9,152 nt of DNA from Desulfocapsa sulfexigens (GCA_020721165.1 DYNG01000018.1:1-9152), one strand, 5' to 3'; positions 1 to 7,139 are shown, numbered from the stretch's first letter. Notes: generated by a model from the letters alone, not told the origin. Numbers and translations are program-made.

Positions 1-1642
1 CCAAAACCGCTCCTTTCAGGTTTCCCCCTTCAAGATCGGCCCCAGCCAGATTGCTTCCCGTTAAATCTGCGCCCTCAAAATCAACCCCGCTCAGATTCTT
101 CCCCGCAAAATCAACCCCTTGCAGTTTACAGCCATAACATTTTTTGCTGTCCAGGGTCTGCAATCTGTTTTTTTCCTTCGCAACCTGCATATCCGCTTCA
201 CTAACGGGCAGAACCGGAGTGGCGCTGGCAACGACAGCAGGAACCTCTGTTGTTGTTTTCGGCGTTTTCTCCTGGGCGTCACCTGTCTTAGCGCCGGTCT
301 TTTCCTGAGCCTGAACCACCGCCTCCTTCCTGCCGACCACCGGGGCAACTGCAGGCGCAATCGGAACGACGGGTTCACCCTCCAGCACCACACTTTCTGC
401 AATCTCTGCCGGGGGCTCATTGACCACGGTCGTGGGAACGGGTGGGGTAACTGGGACAGGCACGACAGTTGTTTTCACCGGCGCCGGGATGGGACGATCC
501 ACTTGATCAGCGGTGCTCACAACTGATTTTTCGGCGGGCGCTGCTCCTTCCTGCTTTGCGCCCTCTTCATCAGAAGTAAACAGGCCCGTTATTCCAGACC
601 AGGTTTTATCCAGAAGTCCTGGTTCTTCTGCCTTTTCAGCTTTATGAGGCGATGCAGCGCTCTCTGTCTGGGCAATGACGGTGGTGGATTTCTCCGGGAC
701 ACTCTTCTCCGGCACAGATGGGGCCGCAACTGTCCGCTCCGCCACGACAGGTTGCGGAACAGGCGGGGAAGCAGTTACGGAGGAGGCCACTTCATCGGCA
801 GGCCGCTCCTGTTTTTCTGCTGACAGTGATCCCTTTGGTTTTTCAGCCCCTTCATTTTGCCCAAAAAGCCCCGTTAATCCAGACCAGGTTTTATCCAACA
901 ACCCTGGTTCTTCCGGCGCGGCTGCTTCGCTTTTCCCTGGAACTGAAGCAACCGGTTTTTTCTCAACAGAAGAAGTGGGAACAGCAGTCTTTTGGACAGC
1001 AGGCTGCTCCGTGGGCACGGAAGACGCATCTTTTACCGACATAGCGGCAGCTTCTTTTTTTTGCGGCCCATCCTCACCGGCGCCAAACAGTCCCGTAATA
1101 CCCCCCCAGGTTTTATCGAGCAATCCTGGCTCCTCGACAGGAGGAGTCACCGGCGCTGACGATACGGCTGCCGGCGGGACAGCAGGAGCAACAGGCTTTT
1201 GCTCGGGCGCGGCTTGATCGCTAACAACTGCCGCCTCTGCTGTTGTTTGGTTCAGCACCACCCCCTTGTCCAGTTGCAGCCCCACCATATAGGCCCCGGC
1301 AAAAGTTGCCCCTTGCACATTCGCCCCTCGCAGATCGGCATCGGCCAGATCAGAACCACCAAACTGCGCATTCTGTAAATTCGCACGACGAAGATTGGCC
1401 TTGGCCAGGGAGGAGAGCCTCACCTTGGCCTGCGACAGATTGGCCCCTTCCAGATTGGCGCCCTGCATCTGCAAACGATCCAGATTCACGCCGGAAAGAT
1501 CGCAGCCCGGACAGCTGTTGGTGGCCACCAACTGCTTTCGGTTCTCCTCTTGACCGGCAAACACGACCTCATTTACGCCCATAACTGTCACAACACTGGC
1601 CATAACCAGTGACAGACTCATTTTTTTCGCAACTGACGACAT
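1..1642 (-). CDS. Exported pentapeptide-repeat protein with repeat-bearing linker (C-terminus off window)
   Basis: The frame is open for 547 codons from an ATG at 1642 to the left edge, with no stop, so the C-terminus is missing. GGTGGAG lies 8 nt before the ATG. Residues 1-30 look like a Sec signal peptide (basic start, hydrophobic core, VFA cut site). Residues 44-47 are a CPGC pair, followed to about residue 120 by pentapeptides of the A(D/N)LxG type, for example NLEGA, DLADA and DLRGA. Residues 125-495 form a low-complexity Pro/Ala/Val/Glu linker with three 17-residue copies of EEPGLLDKTW(S/G)G(I/L)TGLF at 170-186, 244-260 and 339-355. A second CxxC (CYGC, 502-505) opens a second pentapeptide block that runs off the window. 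Pentapeptide repeats fold as a right-handed beta-helix, and CxxC-led blocks are common in exported members. Its function is unknown; a periplasmic or surface scaffold is inference. It is transcribed away from the redox operon. Confidence 0.88.
   Translation of the reverse strand, partial: MSSVAKKMSLSLVMASVVTVMGVNEVVFAGQEENRKQLVATNSCPGCDLSGVNLDRLQMQGANLEGANLSQAKVRLSSLAKANLRRANLQNAQFGGSDLADADLRGANVQGATFAGAYMVGLQLDKGVVLNQTTAEAAVVSDQAAPEQKPVAPAVPPAAVSSAPVTPPVEEPGLLDKTWGGITGLFGAGEDGPQKKEAAAMSVKDASSVPTEQPAVQKTAVPTSSVEKKPVASVPGKSEAAAPEEPGLLDKTWSGLTGLFGQNEGAEKPKGSLSAEKQERPADEVASSVTASPPVPQPVVAERTVAAPSVPEKSVPEKSTTVIAQTESAASPHKAEKAEEPGLLDKTWSGITGLFTSDEEGAKQEGAAPAEKSVVSTADQVDRPIPAPVKTTVVPVPVTPPVPTTVVNEPPAEIAESVVLEGEPVVPIAPAVAPVVGRKEAVVQAQEKTGAKTGDAQEKTPKTTTEVPAVVASATPVLPVSEADMQVAKEKNRLQTLDSKKCYGCKLQGVDFAGKNLSGVDFEGADLTGSNLAGADLEGGNLKGAVL
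578..628 (-). repeat. Linker repeat copy 3 (17 residues)
   Basis: This encodes residues 339-355, EEPGLLDKTWSGITGLF, 95 residues after copy 2. The uneven spacing of the three copies argues against a simple fixed-unit tandem repeat. Confidence 0.85.
863..913 (-). repeat. Linker repeat copy 2 (17 residues)
   Basis: This encodes residues 244-260, EEPGLLDKTWSGLTGLF, 74 residues after copy 1. The Leu, Gly and Glu codons differ from those in copies 1 and 3 while the protein sequence is kept. Confidence 0.85.
1085..1135 (-). repeat. Linker repeat copy 1 (17 residues)
   Basis: This encodes residues 170-186 of the pentapeptide protein, EEPGLLDKTWGGITGLF. It differs from the other copies at one or two residues but at many third codon positions. 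It is followed by a Gly/Asp/Glu-containing stretch. Confidence 0.85.
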
Positions 1643-1729
1643 ATTTTTTTCTCCACCAAGGAAACTGTGCGGCACCCCGCATATTTCAACCCCTGTCCAA
1701 TAAGCTCAATACTATAAAAACACGACGAA

Positions 1730-1759
1730 AAGATACTCCAGCGACCATAAAGCTGTCAA
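1730..1759 (-). promoter_or_regulatory. Probable sigma-70 promoter of the pentapeptide gene
   Basis: On the minus strand a perfect TTGACA (1759-1754) is followed after 18 nt by TATCTT (1735-1730; four of six matches to TATAAT). Transcription would start about 80 nt before the ATG at 1642. Confidence 0.5.
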
Positions 1760-1927
1760 GGTGCATCGTCACCTGCACCAGTAAAAGACGACCTCGACCC
1801 ATTGACACGCAAATGAACCCCATCACCCAAATTACAATTGTTCTTATATAGTTCATTCAATATCGTCCAGCCCGACGCAACCCCGCACACAATAATGAAA
1901 AAATAAAAACCGTTGAATATCATACCA

Positions 1928-1981
1928 TTATTAACAGCAATCAAAAATGAATTTTCATTCATTTTTGATTGCTGTTAATAA
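1928..1981. repeat. Perfect 24-bp inverted repeat, possible operator
   Basis: Arms 1928-1951 and 1958-1981 are exactly complementary over 24 bp with a 6-nt centre, and one more A/T pair is possible inside it. The arms are AT-rich (core ATTAACAGCAATC). The right arm contains the -35 box of the rightward promoter. It does not resemble a GC-stem and U-tract terminator, and no gene is transcribed into it from either side. The likeliest reading is a binding site for a dimeric or tetrameric regulator, or a cruciform. Confidence 0.8.
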
Positions 1982-1997
1982 AAAAGTTTTATATAAT
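1969..1997 (+). promoter_or_regulatory. Probable sigma-70 promoter of the redox operon
   Basis: TTGCTG (1969-1974), a 17-nt spacer and a perfect TATAAT (1992-1997) precede the ferredoxin gene. The predicted start near 2004 gives a leader of about 110 nt. The -35 box lies wholly inside the right arm of the inverted repeat, so a protein bound there would block polymerase. Confidence 0.6.
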
Positions 1998-2100
1998 GGC
2001 AAAGTTTTCATCAGATGTGTGGCAAACAGTGAGATGTGTCGCATTTCCGCTTATCAATTGGCCAACACTATTTTTTGGGTAATGGCTTTTTTTTATCGTT

Positions 2101-2108
2101 AAAGGAGG
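2101..2108 (+). promoter_or_regulatory. Strong ribosome binding site of the ferredoxin gene
   Basis: AAAGGAGG lies 6 nt before the ATG at 2115. It is close to a full anti-16S match and fixes the start. Confidence 0.85.
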
Positions 2109-2114
2109 CGTTGA

Positions 2115-2882
2115 ATGAATATCGAAGACTTGGAAAGGGAAAATAATGAAGGCATTGCCACTCTGCCTTTACAGGAGCGGCGCAAGTTCCTCAAAATGGG
2201 ACTTGCGGTCAGCGGTGTTTTCCTGGGGGGTTCAGTGCTGTCGTTAACTTCGGCGGTTCATGCCGCCGATCAAATTGCTCCCGAAGTGGATATTCCGACT
2301 GATGGTCAGTATCCATACCCCAAACATTACGGGATGGTCATGCGCCAAAACCGTTGTGTTGGCTGCGAAAAATGTGTAGAGGGCTGCAAGCAGACCAATC
2401 ATGTCCCAGACGATCATGGCGCTTACCGGACAGCCATTCAGTCGCGAGTGACCATTGAAGATGGCGCCGAAAAACGCGAATTCAGGCCGGTGCTCTGTAA
2501 TCAGTGCAACCGTCCGCCGTGCGTGCGGGTCTGTCCAACCAAGGCCACCTATAAAGACCCTGCCACCGGCATTGTCGTCATGGATTATGACAAATGTATC
2601 GGCTGCAAAACCTGCATGGCCGCCTGTCCCTACAATGCCCGTTATTTTAATGAAGAAAAGTACGCCATTGATAAATGTAACTTCTGTATTGATACCCGTC
2701 TGGCGGCGGGTGAGAAGGAAACCGCCTGTGCCGCTGTTTGTCCCGCCCGGGTTCGCATCTTTGGTGACCTGAAGGATAAAACCAGTGAGATTTATCGTTT
2801 ACTCCACACCCCTGATACTAAAATATGGGTACTCCGCCCTGATACCGGAGCTTTGCCCAATGTTTTCTATATGAACGGCTGA
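2115..2882 (+). CDS. Tat-exported ferredoxin-like subunit with four [4Fe-4S] sites (DsrO/HybA/NrfC type)
   Basis: This 255-residue protein carries electrons between a membrane quinone-interacting subunit and a periplasmic partner. Residues 22-30 hold a twin-arginine motif (RRKFLKMG), then a hydrophobic stretch ends in AVHA near residue 50, so it should be exported folded with its clusters. It has exactly 16 cysteines in four groups: 81/84/87/91, 128/131/136/140, 161/164/167/171 and 188/191/205/209. This is the pattern of the DmsB/PsrB/NrfC/DsrO family, and no cluster ligand is missing. It is the first gene of a three-gene operon with a hexahaem cytochrome and an NrfD-type anchor, the same parts list as DsrJ-DsrO-DsrP. 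No catalytic subunit is adjacent, so the specific complex cannot be named from the sequence. Confidence 0.92.
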   Translation: MNIEDLERENNEGIATLPLQERRKFLKMGLAVSGVFLGGSVLSLTSAVHAADQIAPEVDIPTDGQYPYPKHYGMVMRQNRCVGCEKCVEGCKQTNHVPDDHGAYRTAIQSRVTIEDGAEKREFRPVLCNQCNRPPCVRVCPTKATYKDPATGIVVMDYDKCIGCKTCMAACPYNARYFNEEKYAIDKCNFCIDTRLAAGEKETACAAVCPARVRIFGDLKDKTSEIYRLLHTPDTKIWVLRPDTGALPNVFYMNG

Positions 2883-2977
2883 TTGTTCTCAGGTCGGTTA
2901 CGATAGTTTAACGCTGTACAACGATAAAGAACATCAGGGTTATACCTCTGTTGCCCAAGAGCAACAAAATGCAGAAA

Positions 2978-3009
2978 TTGACTCTTAACTGGCGGTTATC
3001 CCTTATAAT
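2978..3009 (+). promoter_or_regulatory. Weak candidate internal promoter before the cytochrome gene
   Basis: TTGACT (2978-2983) and a perfect TATAAT (3004-3009) lie in the 157-nt gap ahead of the cytochrome. The 20-nt spacer is longer than ideal. A small hairpin (TGTTGC/GCAACA, 2949-2966) lies just upstream. Together they could give the cytochrome extra transcription, but this is a guess. Confidence 0.25.
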
Positions 3010-3039
3010 TACTCGCTGATAAACAGGAGAAAATACGAA

Positions 3040-3768
3040 ATGCAAAACAAAACCATAACGATTGGAGCCATTCTGCTGGCAGGGTCATTCCTCCTTGCCC
3101 CCCCGTTTGCCTCCCTCACCAGCGCCGCAGAAAATGGCAGGAAATTCCTTTACGATCAAGAAACCGGCAAGACTTACGGACCCAAAGCTCCGGTTGTCTG
3201 GGAAAAACCAACGAAGGTGAATTTTATTCATGAAGTCCACACTAAAGATGCAGGTCTCAGCTGTGAATCCTGCCATAACGACATCTTTACCATGAAGTCC
3301 GGCACTGTTCTGGCTGATGGCAAGATGACCATGGACGCCATGGCGAAAGGTCAATTCTGCGGGGTCTGCCATGACGGAAGCACTGCCTTTGCCACCAACA
3401 GTAAATGCACCGCCTGCCACACCGACTCCAAGGGCTTAACCCCACCCGATCCCATTATCTGGAGCAAACCGGTCAAAGCCGTCATTTTCTACCATCAAAC
3501 TCACACCGAAAAAGCGGGGCTTTCCTGCGAAGATTGTCATGATGAGTTGTTCGCCATGAAAAAGGGAGAGGCGGAGAAGAACGATGATTTTACCATGAAA
3601 TCCCTCTACGAAGGCAAATACTGTGGCAAATGCCATGACGGATCAACCGCCTTTGCCTCTGATACCCGATGCAACGCCTGCCATATCGGCCTGAAAGGTT
3701 ATGAGCGGATGACTGGAGCCAGCAGTAGCCACGGTGATAAACACAAGGCCCCTAAAGCCGGTCACTGA
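3040..3768 (+). CDS. Periplasmic hexahaem c-type cytochrome, two tandem c7-like triheme domains
   Basis: This 242-residue protein has a Sec signal peptide (residues 1 to about 29, ending near TSA). Six CxxCH haem sites begin at Cys75, 107, 123, 163, 195 and 211. The protein is an internal duplication: Cys75/107/123 and Cys163/195/211 are offset by exactly 88 residues, as are His64/His67 and His152/His155. The shared text includes HT(K/E)(D/K)AGLSC and CHDGSTAFA, typical of the c7-type triheme family. Each domain has only two non-CxxCH histidines, so at least one of its three haems needs another ligand. Met85/Met173 and Met98/Met186 are conserved between the halves. A His-rich tail (His231, 235, 242) follows. 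AGGAGA lies 9 nt before the ATG. It probably exchanges electrons with the adjacent ferredoxin subunit and passes them to other periplasmic carriers. Confidence 0.92.
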   Translation: MQNKTITIGAILLAGSFLLAPPFASLTSAAENGRKFLYDQETGKTYGPKAPVVWEKPTKVNFIHEVHTKDAGLSCESCHNDIFTMKSGTVLADGKMTMDAMAKGQFCGVCHDGSTAFATNSKCTACHTDSKGLTPPDPIIWSKPVKAVIFYHQTHTEKAGLSCEDCHDELFAMKKGEAEKNDDFTMKSLYEGKYCGKCHDGSTAFASDTRCNACHIGLKGYERMTGASSSHGDKHKAPKAGH

Positions 3769-3788
3769 TTTGCAAACAAGGATTTGAG

Positions 3789-3825
3789 AGAGAAGAAAAG
3801 CAGAGGCGTCACCTCTGACTTCTCT
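3789..3825 (+). promoter_or_regulatory. Intercistronic stem-loop between cytochrome and NrfD genes
   Basis: The inner stem is CAGAGG/CCTCTG (3801-3806 with 3812-3817) with a 5-nt loop. The outer stem is AGAGAAG/CTTCTCT (3789-3795 with 3819-3825), separated by an uneven internal loop. No T-run follows directly, so it is unlikely to end transcription. It may affect mRNA processing or stability between the two genes. Confidence 0.4.
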
Positions 3826-3858
3826 TGACGATAAACATAATTTTTTCAGGAGCAGAAC

Positions 3859-5052
3859 ATGTCAAATAATGCATTATCAGCCATCCTGGCCGAGTCAGCA
3901 GAACCTCGCCTGGCCACCCCGGGCATGAACATGGCGACCATCATCTTTTTGATCATCACCGTGGCCGGTCTCAGTTGCGGCGTCCTGGCCTTTATTTTTG
4001 GTCATCACAATATTTACAACAATACCCGGGAAATGCCTTGGGGGATGTTGATCTCCACCTATGCCTTCTGGGCCATCACCTCCACCGGTCTCTGTATCTA
4101 CGCAGCCATGAGCCATATCTTCGGCGGAACCCGAATGGGGATTATCAGTAACCGTATGGTCTGGATGTCCATCATCTGCATCATGGGGGCTTTCGCCACC
4201 ATTGGCGTCGAAATTGCCAGTCCGCACCGGATGCTGATTTACAACATCATTTCCCCCAACCCCACCTCCAACATCTGGTGGATGGGAACCCTGTACGGCT
4301 TGGCTGTGGGCTGTATGATTGTTGAATTCTTCGGCATTGTCACCGGACTGGCAAAAATCGCCTTGATTATGGGTGTTTTTGGAGCCATAGCTGAGGTTTT
4401 GGCCAATAGTTGCCTGGGCGGTGTTTTCGCCACCCTGCCCGCCCGTCCTTACTGGTATGGCGCCCAGCTTCCCATCTATTTCCTTACCTCCGCATTTCTT
4501 TCTGGAGCCGCCGCCGCTGTCCTTTTCAACTTCCTCGCCTATAAAATTCGAGGAGAAAAAATGAGTAAGGCCGTTCATCTTGGGGTTAAAAGCGCCGGCA
4601 AGGCCATGACTCTGGTCCTTGTCTTGTATGCCGTTGCCACTTTTTGGCGATTGATCAGCTTCTATGTGGGCGGGTCAGAACTGGGTCGTTTAGCCGCCGA
4701 TACTTTAATCAGCGGTCGTCTTTCCACCAACTTCTGGCTTATGGAGGTCTGTGTCGGCATGATCATTCCCATACTGCTGATTATCCTGTCACGACTTGAG
4801 AATGTCGCCATGATGGCCCTGGCCGGTTTTCTGATCCTGGTCGGTCAGTTTGTGGCCCGCTTTGATCTGGTTGCTGCCGGGCAGAATGTTCCCCAATTTC
4901 TGGGCTGGGACAACCTGCCCACCTCTTTCAGCTATGTCCCGTCTATTTTTGAATTTGGGGTTATAGCCGGCAGTATTGGTGTGGTTGGCTTTGGTTTCCT
5001 GATCGGTGAGCGGATGTTCGGCAAGACCTTCACCCAGAAAGAGCACCATTGA
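3859..5052 (+). CDS. NrfD/PsrC-type quinol-interacting membrane subunit (DsrP/HybB-like)
   Basis: This 397-residue membrane protein has about ten hydrophobic helices, roughly at 26-48, 61-85, 98-119, 138-160, 163-190, 203-228, 246-270, 291-311, 316-336 and 364-384. Its length and helix pattern fit the ten-helix DsrP/HybB branch of the NrfD family rather than the eight-helix PsrC branch. These proteins bind menaquinol or menaquinone and pass electrons to or from a four-cluster ferredoxin subunit on the periplasmic side. AGGAG lies 6 nt before the ATG. It is the last gene of the redox operon, 90 nt after the cytochrome, and transcription should end at the hairpin near 5150. The direction of electron flow cannot be told from the sequence. 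Confidence 0.88.
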   Translation: MSNNALSAILAESAEPRLATPGMNMATIIFLIITVAGLSCGVLAFIFGHHNIYNNTREMPWGMLISTYAFWAITSTGLCIYAAMSHIFGGTRMGIISNRMVWMSIICIMGAFATIGVEIASPHRMLIYNIISPNPTSNIWWMGTLYGLAVGCMIVEFFGIVTGLAKIALIMGVFGAIAEVLANSCLGGVFATLPARPYWYGAQLPIYFLTSAFLSGAAAAVLFNFLAYKIRGEKMSKAVHLGVKSAGKAMTLVLVLYAVATFWRLISFYVGGSELGRLAADTLISGRLSTNFWLMEVCVGMIIPILLIILSRLENVAMMALAGFLILVGQFVARFDLVAAGQNVPQFLGWDNLPTSFSYVPSIFEFGVIAGSIGVVGFGFLIGERMFGKTFTQKEHH

Positions 5053-5136
5053 GATTTTTGTTTTAATACCTTGGTGGGGAGAAGGAGCACAGCCGACAAC
5101 AGGCTCGTTTGATTGATAAATAGAATTTGCTTCCAT

Positions 5137-5169
5137 AAAAAAAGCCGCTCATAAGAGCGGCTTTTTTTT
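5137..5169. terminator. Bidirectional intrinsic terminator
   Basis: GCCGCTC and GAGCGGC (5144-5150, 5155-5161) form a perfect 7-bp GC stem with an ATAA loop. It is flanked by seven As on the left and eight Ts on the right, and CCAT/ATGG extends the symmetry. It sits between the convergent ends of the NrfD gene and the PPK2 gene and can stop transcription from both. Confidence 0.93.
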
Positions 5170-5186
5170 ATGGAGGGGCACATTTT

Positions 5187-6098
5187 TCAGCCATGCAACT
5201 TGTCGGGTTCCAACAGATTCTTTTCCATATCCCGCAATTCATCAATGCCGGAAACAATGATTTCAGGATCAGGAACCAGATGTTTCTCGGCGATTTTATC
5301 CTTATAGCTCATGGCTGACAGGATAAATTTGATACAGTTGATCCTCGCTTTTTTCTTATTATCCGAACGAACAATGGTCCAGGGGGCCACGGAACGATTT
5401 GTCTCCGTCAACATTTGAAACTTGCGCACCGAATACTGATCCCAATAATCCTGAGCCAGATTATCCACCGGTGAGAGTTTATACTGTTTCAAGGGATCGG
5501 TTTTTCGACCTTCAAACCGCTCCTTCTGCACCGCCCGTGAAACTGAAAAATAAAATTTGAAGAGTTTTATGCCATCTTTAACAAGAAGGTCTTCAACCAG
5601 AGGAACATCCTTCAAAAATCGTTTGTTCTGCTCATCGGTACAAAAGCCCATAACCGGCTCCACCATCGCCCGATTATACCAGCTTCGATCAAAAAGGACG
5701 AACTCCCCCGCTGATGGCAAACGAGAGAGATAGCGCTGAAAGTACCATTGACTCTGCTCAGTCTCGTTCGGCTTGCTAAGCGCCACTACACGGGTATTTC
5801 TCGGATTCAGGTTGCTGATAATCCTCTGGATGGTTCCACCTTTTCCGGCTGCGTCACGGCCCTCAAAAACCGCCAGAATCCGATCTCCACTCTGCTGCAT
5901 GTCCTGCAACATTTTCATCAGTTCGATCTGCAGGGCCTTGAGTTCTGCCTCATAAGCCAGATCACTTTCTTTCACCCAGACCGCAACCCGCTCCTCTTCG
6001 TTCTGGGCCTCACGGTTGCGCAAGGCTGTACCCTCAAACAGCTTTATTTCTTTTTTTTCTTCTCTCTTTTGATCTCGTTTTTTGTCATCTTTTGCCAT
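5187..6098 (-). CDS. ppk2: Polyphosphate kinase 2 family protein (copy 1)
   Basis: This 303-residue cytoplasmic enzyme would move phosphate between polyphosphate and nucleotides. The Walker A loop is GRDAAGKGGT (80-89). The Walker B segment is VLFDRSWYNR (134-143), followed by AMVEPVMGFCT. The lid region at about 193-210 is rich in Arg/Lys (ERFEGRKTDPLKQ). It is a single-domain form, and the QWYFQRY segment (117-123) is most like class I (NDP-type) enzymes, but class assignment from motifs alone is tentative. The first 20 residues are a charged Lys/Glu/Arg stretch. AAGGAGTG precedes the ATG at 6098. It lies 54 nt downstream of a second, divergent PPK2 and is probably co-transcribed with it. 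Confidence 0.93.
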   Translation of the reverse strand: MAKDDKKRDQKREEKKEIKLFEGTALRNREAQNEEERVAVWVKESDLAYEAELKALQIELMKMLQDMQQSGDRILAVFEGRDAAGKGGTIQRIISNLNPRNTRVVALSKPNETEQSQWYFQRYLSRLPSAGEFVLFDRSWYNRAMVEPVMGFCTDEQNKRFLKDVPLVEDLLVKDGIKLFKFYFSVSRAVQKERFEGRKTDPLKQYKLSPVDNLAQDYWDQYSVRKFQMLTETNRSVAPWTIVRSDNKKKARINCIKFILSAMSYKDKIAEKHLVPDPEIIVSGIDELRDMEKNLLEPDKLHG

Positions 6099-6152
6099 GA
6101 GATATCACTCCTTATCAAACACAATTCATGAGGAAGTACGAAGCCGAAGCCA

Positions 6153-7139
6153 TCAACTGAGAGGAACGCCAAATTCCTTTTCCTGTTTCAACATAATTTT
6201 CAACTCCCTGTCGCCAGAAATCACTATATCTGGATTCGCGGTAAAATCCAGGGTTCTGCTACGACCCAGATACTTTACCGAACGAAGAATCAATTTCATG
6301 GTCTCCAATCGAGCCAGATGTTTATTATCAGAACGAATAATCCACCATTGCGATTTCTCGGTATGCGTCTTCTGCAACAGCACTTTTTTCTTGTCGGTAA
6401 ACTCATTCCATAAATCCTGAGCCTGCAAATCAACTTCACTGAGCTTCCATTGTCGCAGAGGATCATTCTTGCGCCGCTCAAACCTGCGCGCCTGCTCCTC
6501 TTTGGTCACGGAGAAATAGAGCTTCAAAAGAATTGTTTTTCCCGCATCATAGATAAAATTATCTTCGTACGAGGTCACCTTCTGCAAAAAGCGATGATAC
6601 TGCTCATTCGTACAAAAACCCATCACCGGCTCCACCATGGCCCGATTGTACCAACTGCGATCAAAAAGAACGATTTCTCCGGCGTGGGGAAATCGTTCAA
6701 TATAGCGTTTTATGTGCAGTTCGGTTCTCTGCTCATTGGAGGGTTTTCCCAGGGCTTCAACCCGATACCCTTTCGCGTTCATATAGCGGGTCACCGCCCG
6801 GATGGTTCCGCCCTTGCCCGAGGCATCACGACCATCAAAAAGGATGATCATTTTTTTGCCGGTGCGCTCAAGATGGGCATGCATTTTAATCAACTCGGCC
6901 TGATACGGTTTTAATTCTTCGGCATCACAAAAGTTCAGCAGGGCCGAAGTGACAATTTTTTCCTTATGCTGGGCGCTCAAAAGAGCAATGGCGTTTTTGT
7001 TTCTTTCCGCCGCTGTTCGTTCCTGCAAATCACCCCCAAGTTCGGTCAGCAGTTGGCGAATGAGGGCAGTTATGCCTGTTTTGCCCTCGTGAGGTTCAAC
7101 AACAGCGGGATCATTCTTCTTCTTTGTGGATAGTGGCAT
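6153..7139 (-). CDS. ppk2: Polyphosphate kinase 2 family protein (copy 2)
   Basis: This 328-residue paralogue of the neighbouring kinase comes first in transcription order. Walker A is GRDASGKGGT (103-112), and the Walker B segment VLFDRSWYNR (157-166) is identical to copy 1, as is the following AMVEPVMGFCT. The lid region has ERRKNDPLRQWKL (about 221-233). It differs from copy 1 in the acceptor-side segment (TELHIKRY where copy 1 has SQWYFQRY) and in a longer N-terminal region with no recognised domain, so the catalytic core begins about 25 residues later. GGAGGG lies before the ATG at 7139. The divergence suggests an old duplication, or separate acquisition, with different nucleotide preferences. 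That is inference. Confidence 0.93.
   Translation of the reverse strand: MPLSTKKKNDPAVVEPHEGKTGITALIRQLLTELGGDLQERTAAERNKNAIALLSAQHKEKIVTSALLNFCDAEELKPYQAELIKMHAHLERTGKKMIILFDGRDASGKGGTIRAVTRYMNAKGYRVEALGKPSNEQRTELHIKRYIERFPHAGEIVLFDRSWYNRAMVEPVMGFCTNEQYHRFLQKVTSYEDNFIYDAGKTILLKLYFSVTKEEQARRFERRKNDPLRQWKLSEVDLQAQDLWNEFTDKKKVLLQKTHTEKSQWWIIRSDNKHLARLETMKLILRSVKYLGRSRTLDFTANPDIVISGDRELKIMLKQEKEFGVPLS

Larger units (their letters stand above)
1643..2114. other. Divergent intergenic region, no convincing gene
   Basis: These 472 bases separate the leftward pentapeptide gene from the rightward redox operon. They are AT-rich. I see a leftward promoter, a long perfect inverted repeat, a rightward promoter overlapping that repeat, and a leader of about 110 nt before the ferredoxin gene. 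The leader contains AGATGTGT twice, at 2013-2020 and 2032-2039. A 68-codon minus-strand frame here has no ribosome binding site and starts inside the inverted repeat, so I do not call it a gene. Confidence 0.7.

Noticed and set aside
675..1217. A 180-codon plus-strand frame across the pentapeptide gene linker
   Set aside because: It is the antisense of a GC-rich Pro/Ala-rich coding region whose own frame is continuous with a signal peptide and recognisable repeats.
1756..1962. A 68-codon minus-strand frame with a hydrophobic stretch
   Set aside because: It has no ribosome binding site, starts inside the long inverted repeat and resembles no family I know.
1928..1981. The long inverted repeat as an intrinsic terminator
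   Set aside because: The stem is AT-rich, and both flanking genes are transcribed away from it, so there is nothing to terminate.
3895..4578. A 227-codon minus-strand frame
   Set aside because: It is antisense to the NrfD membrane protein; its composition (many Gly, Asp, His) is what reversed hydrophobic codons give.
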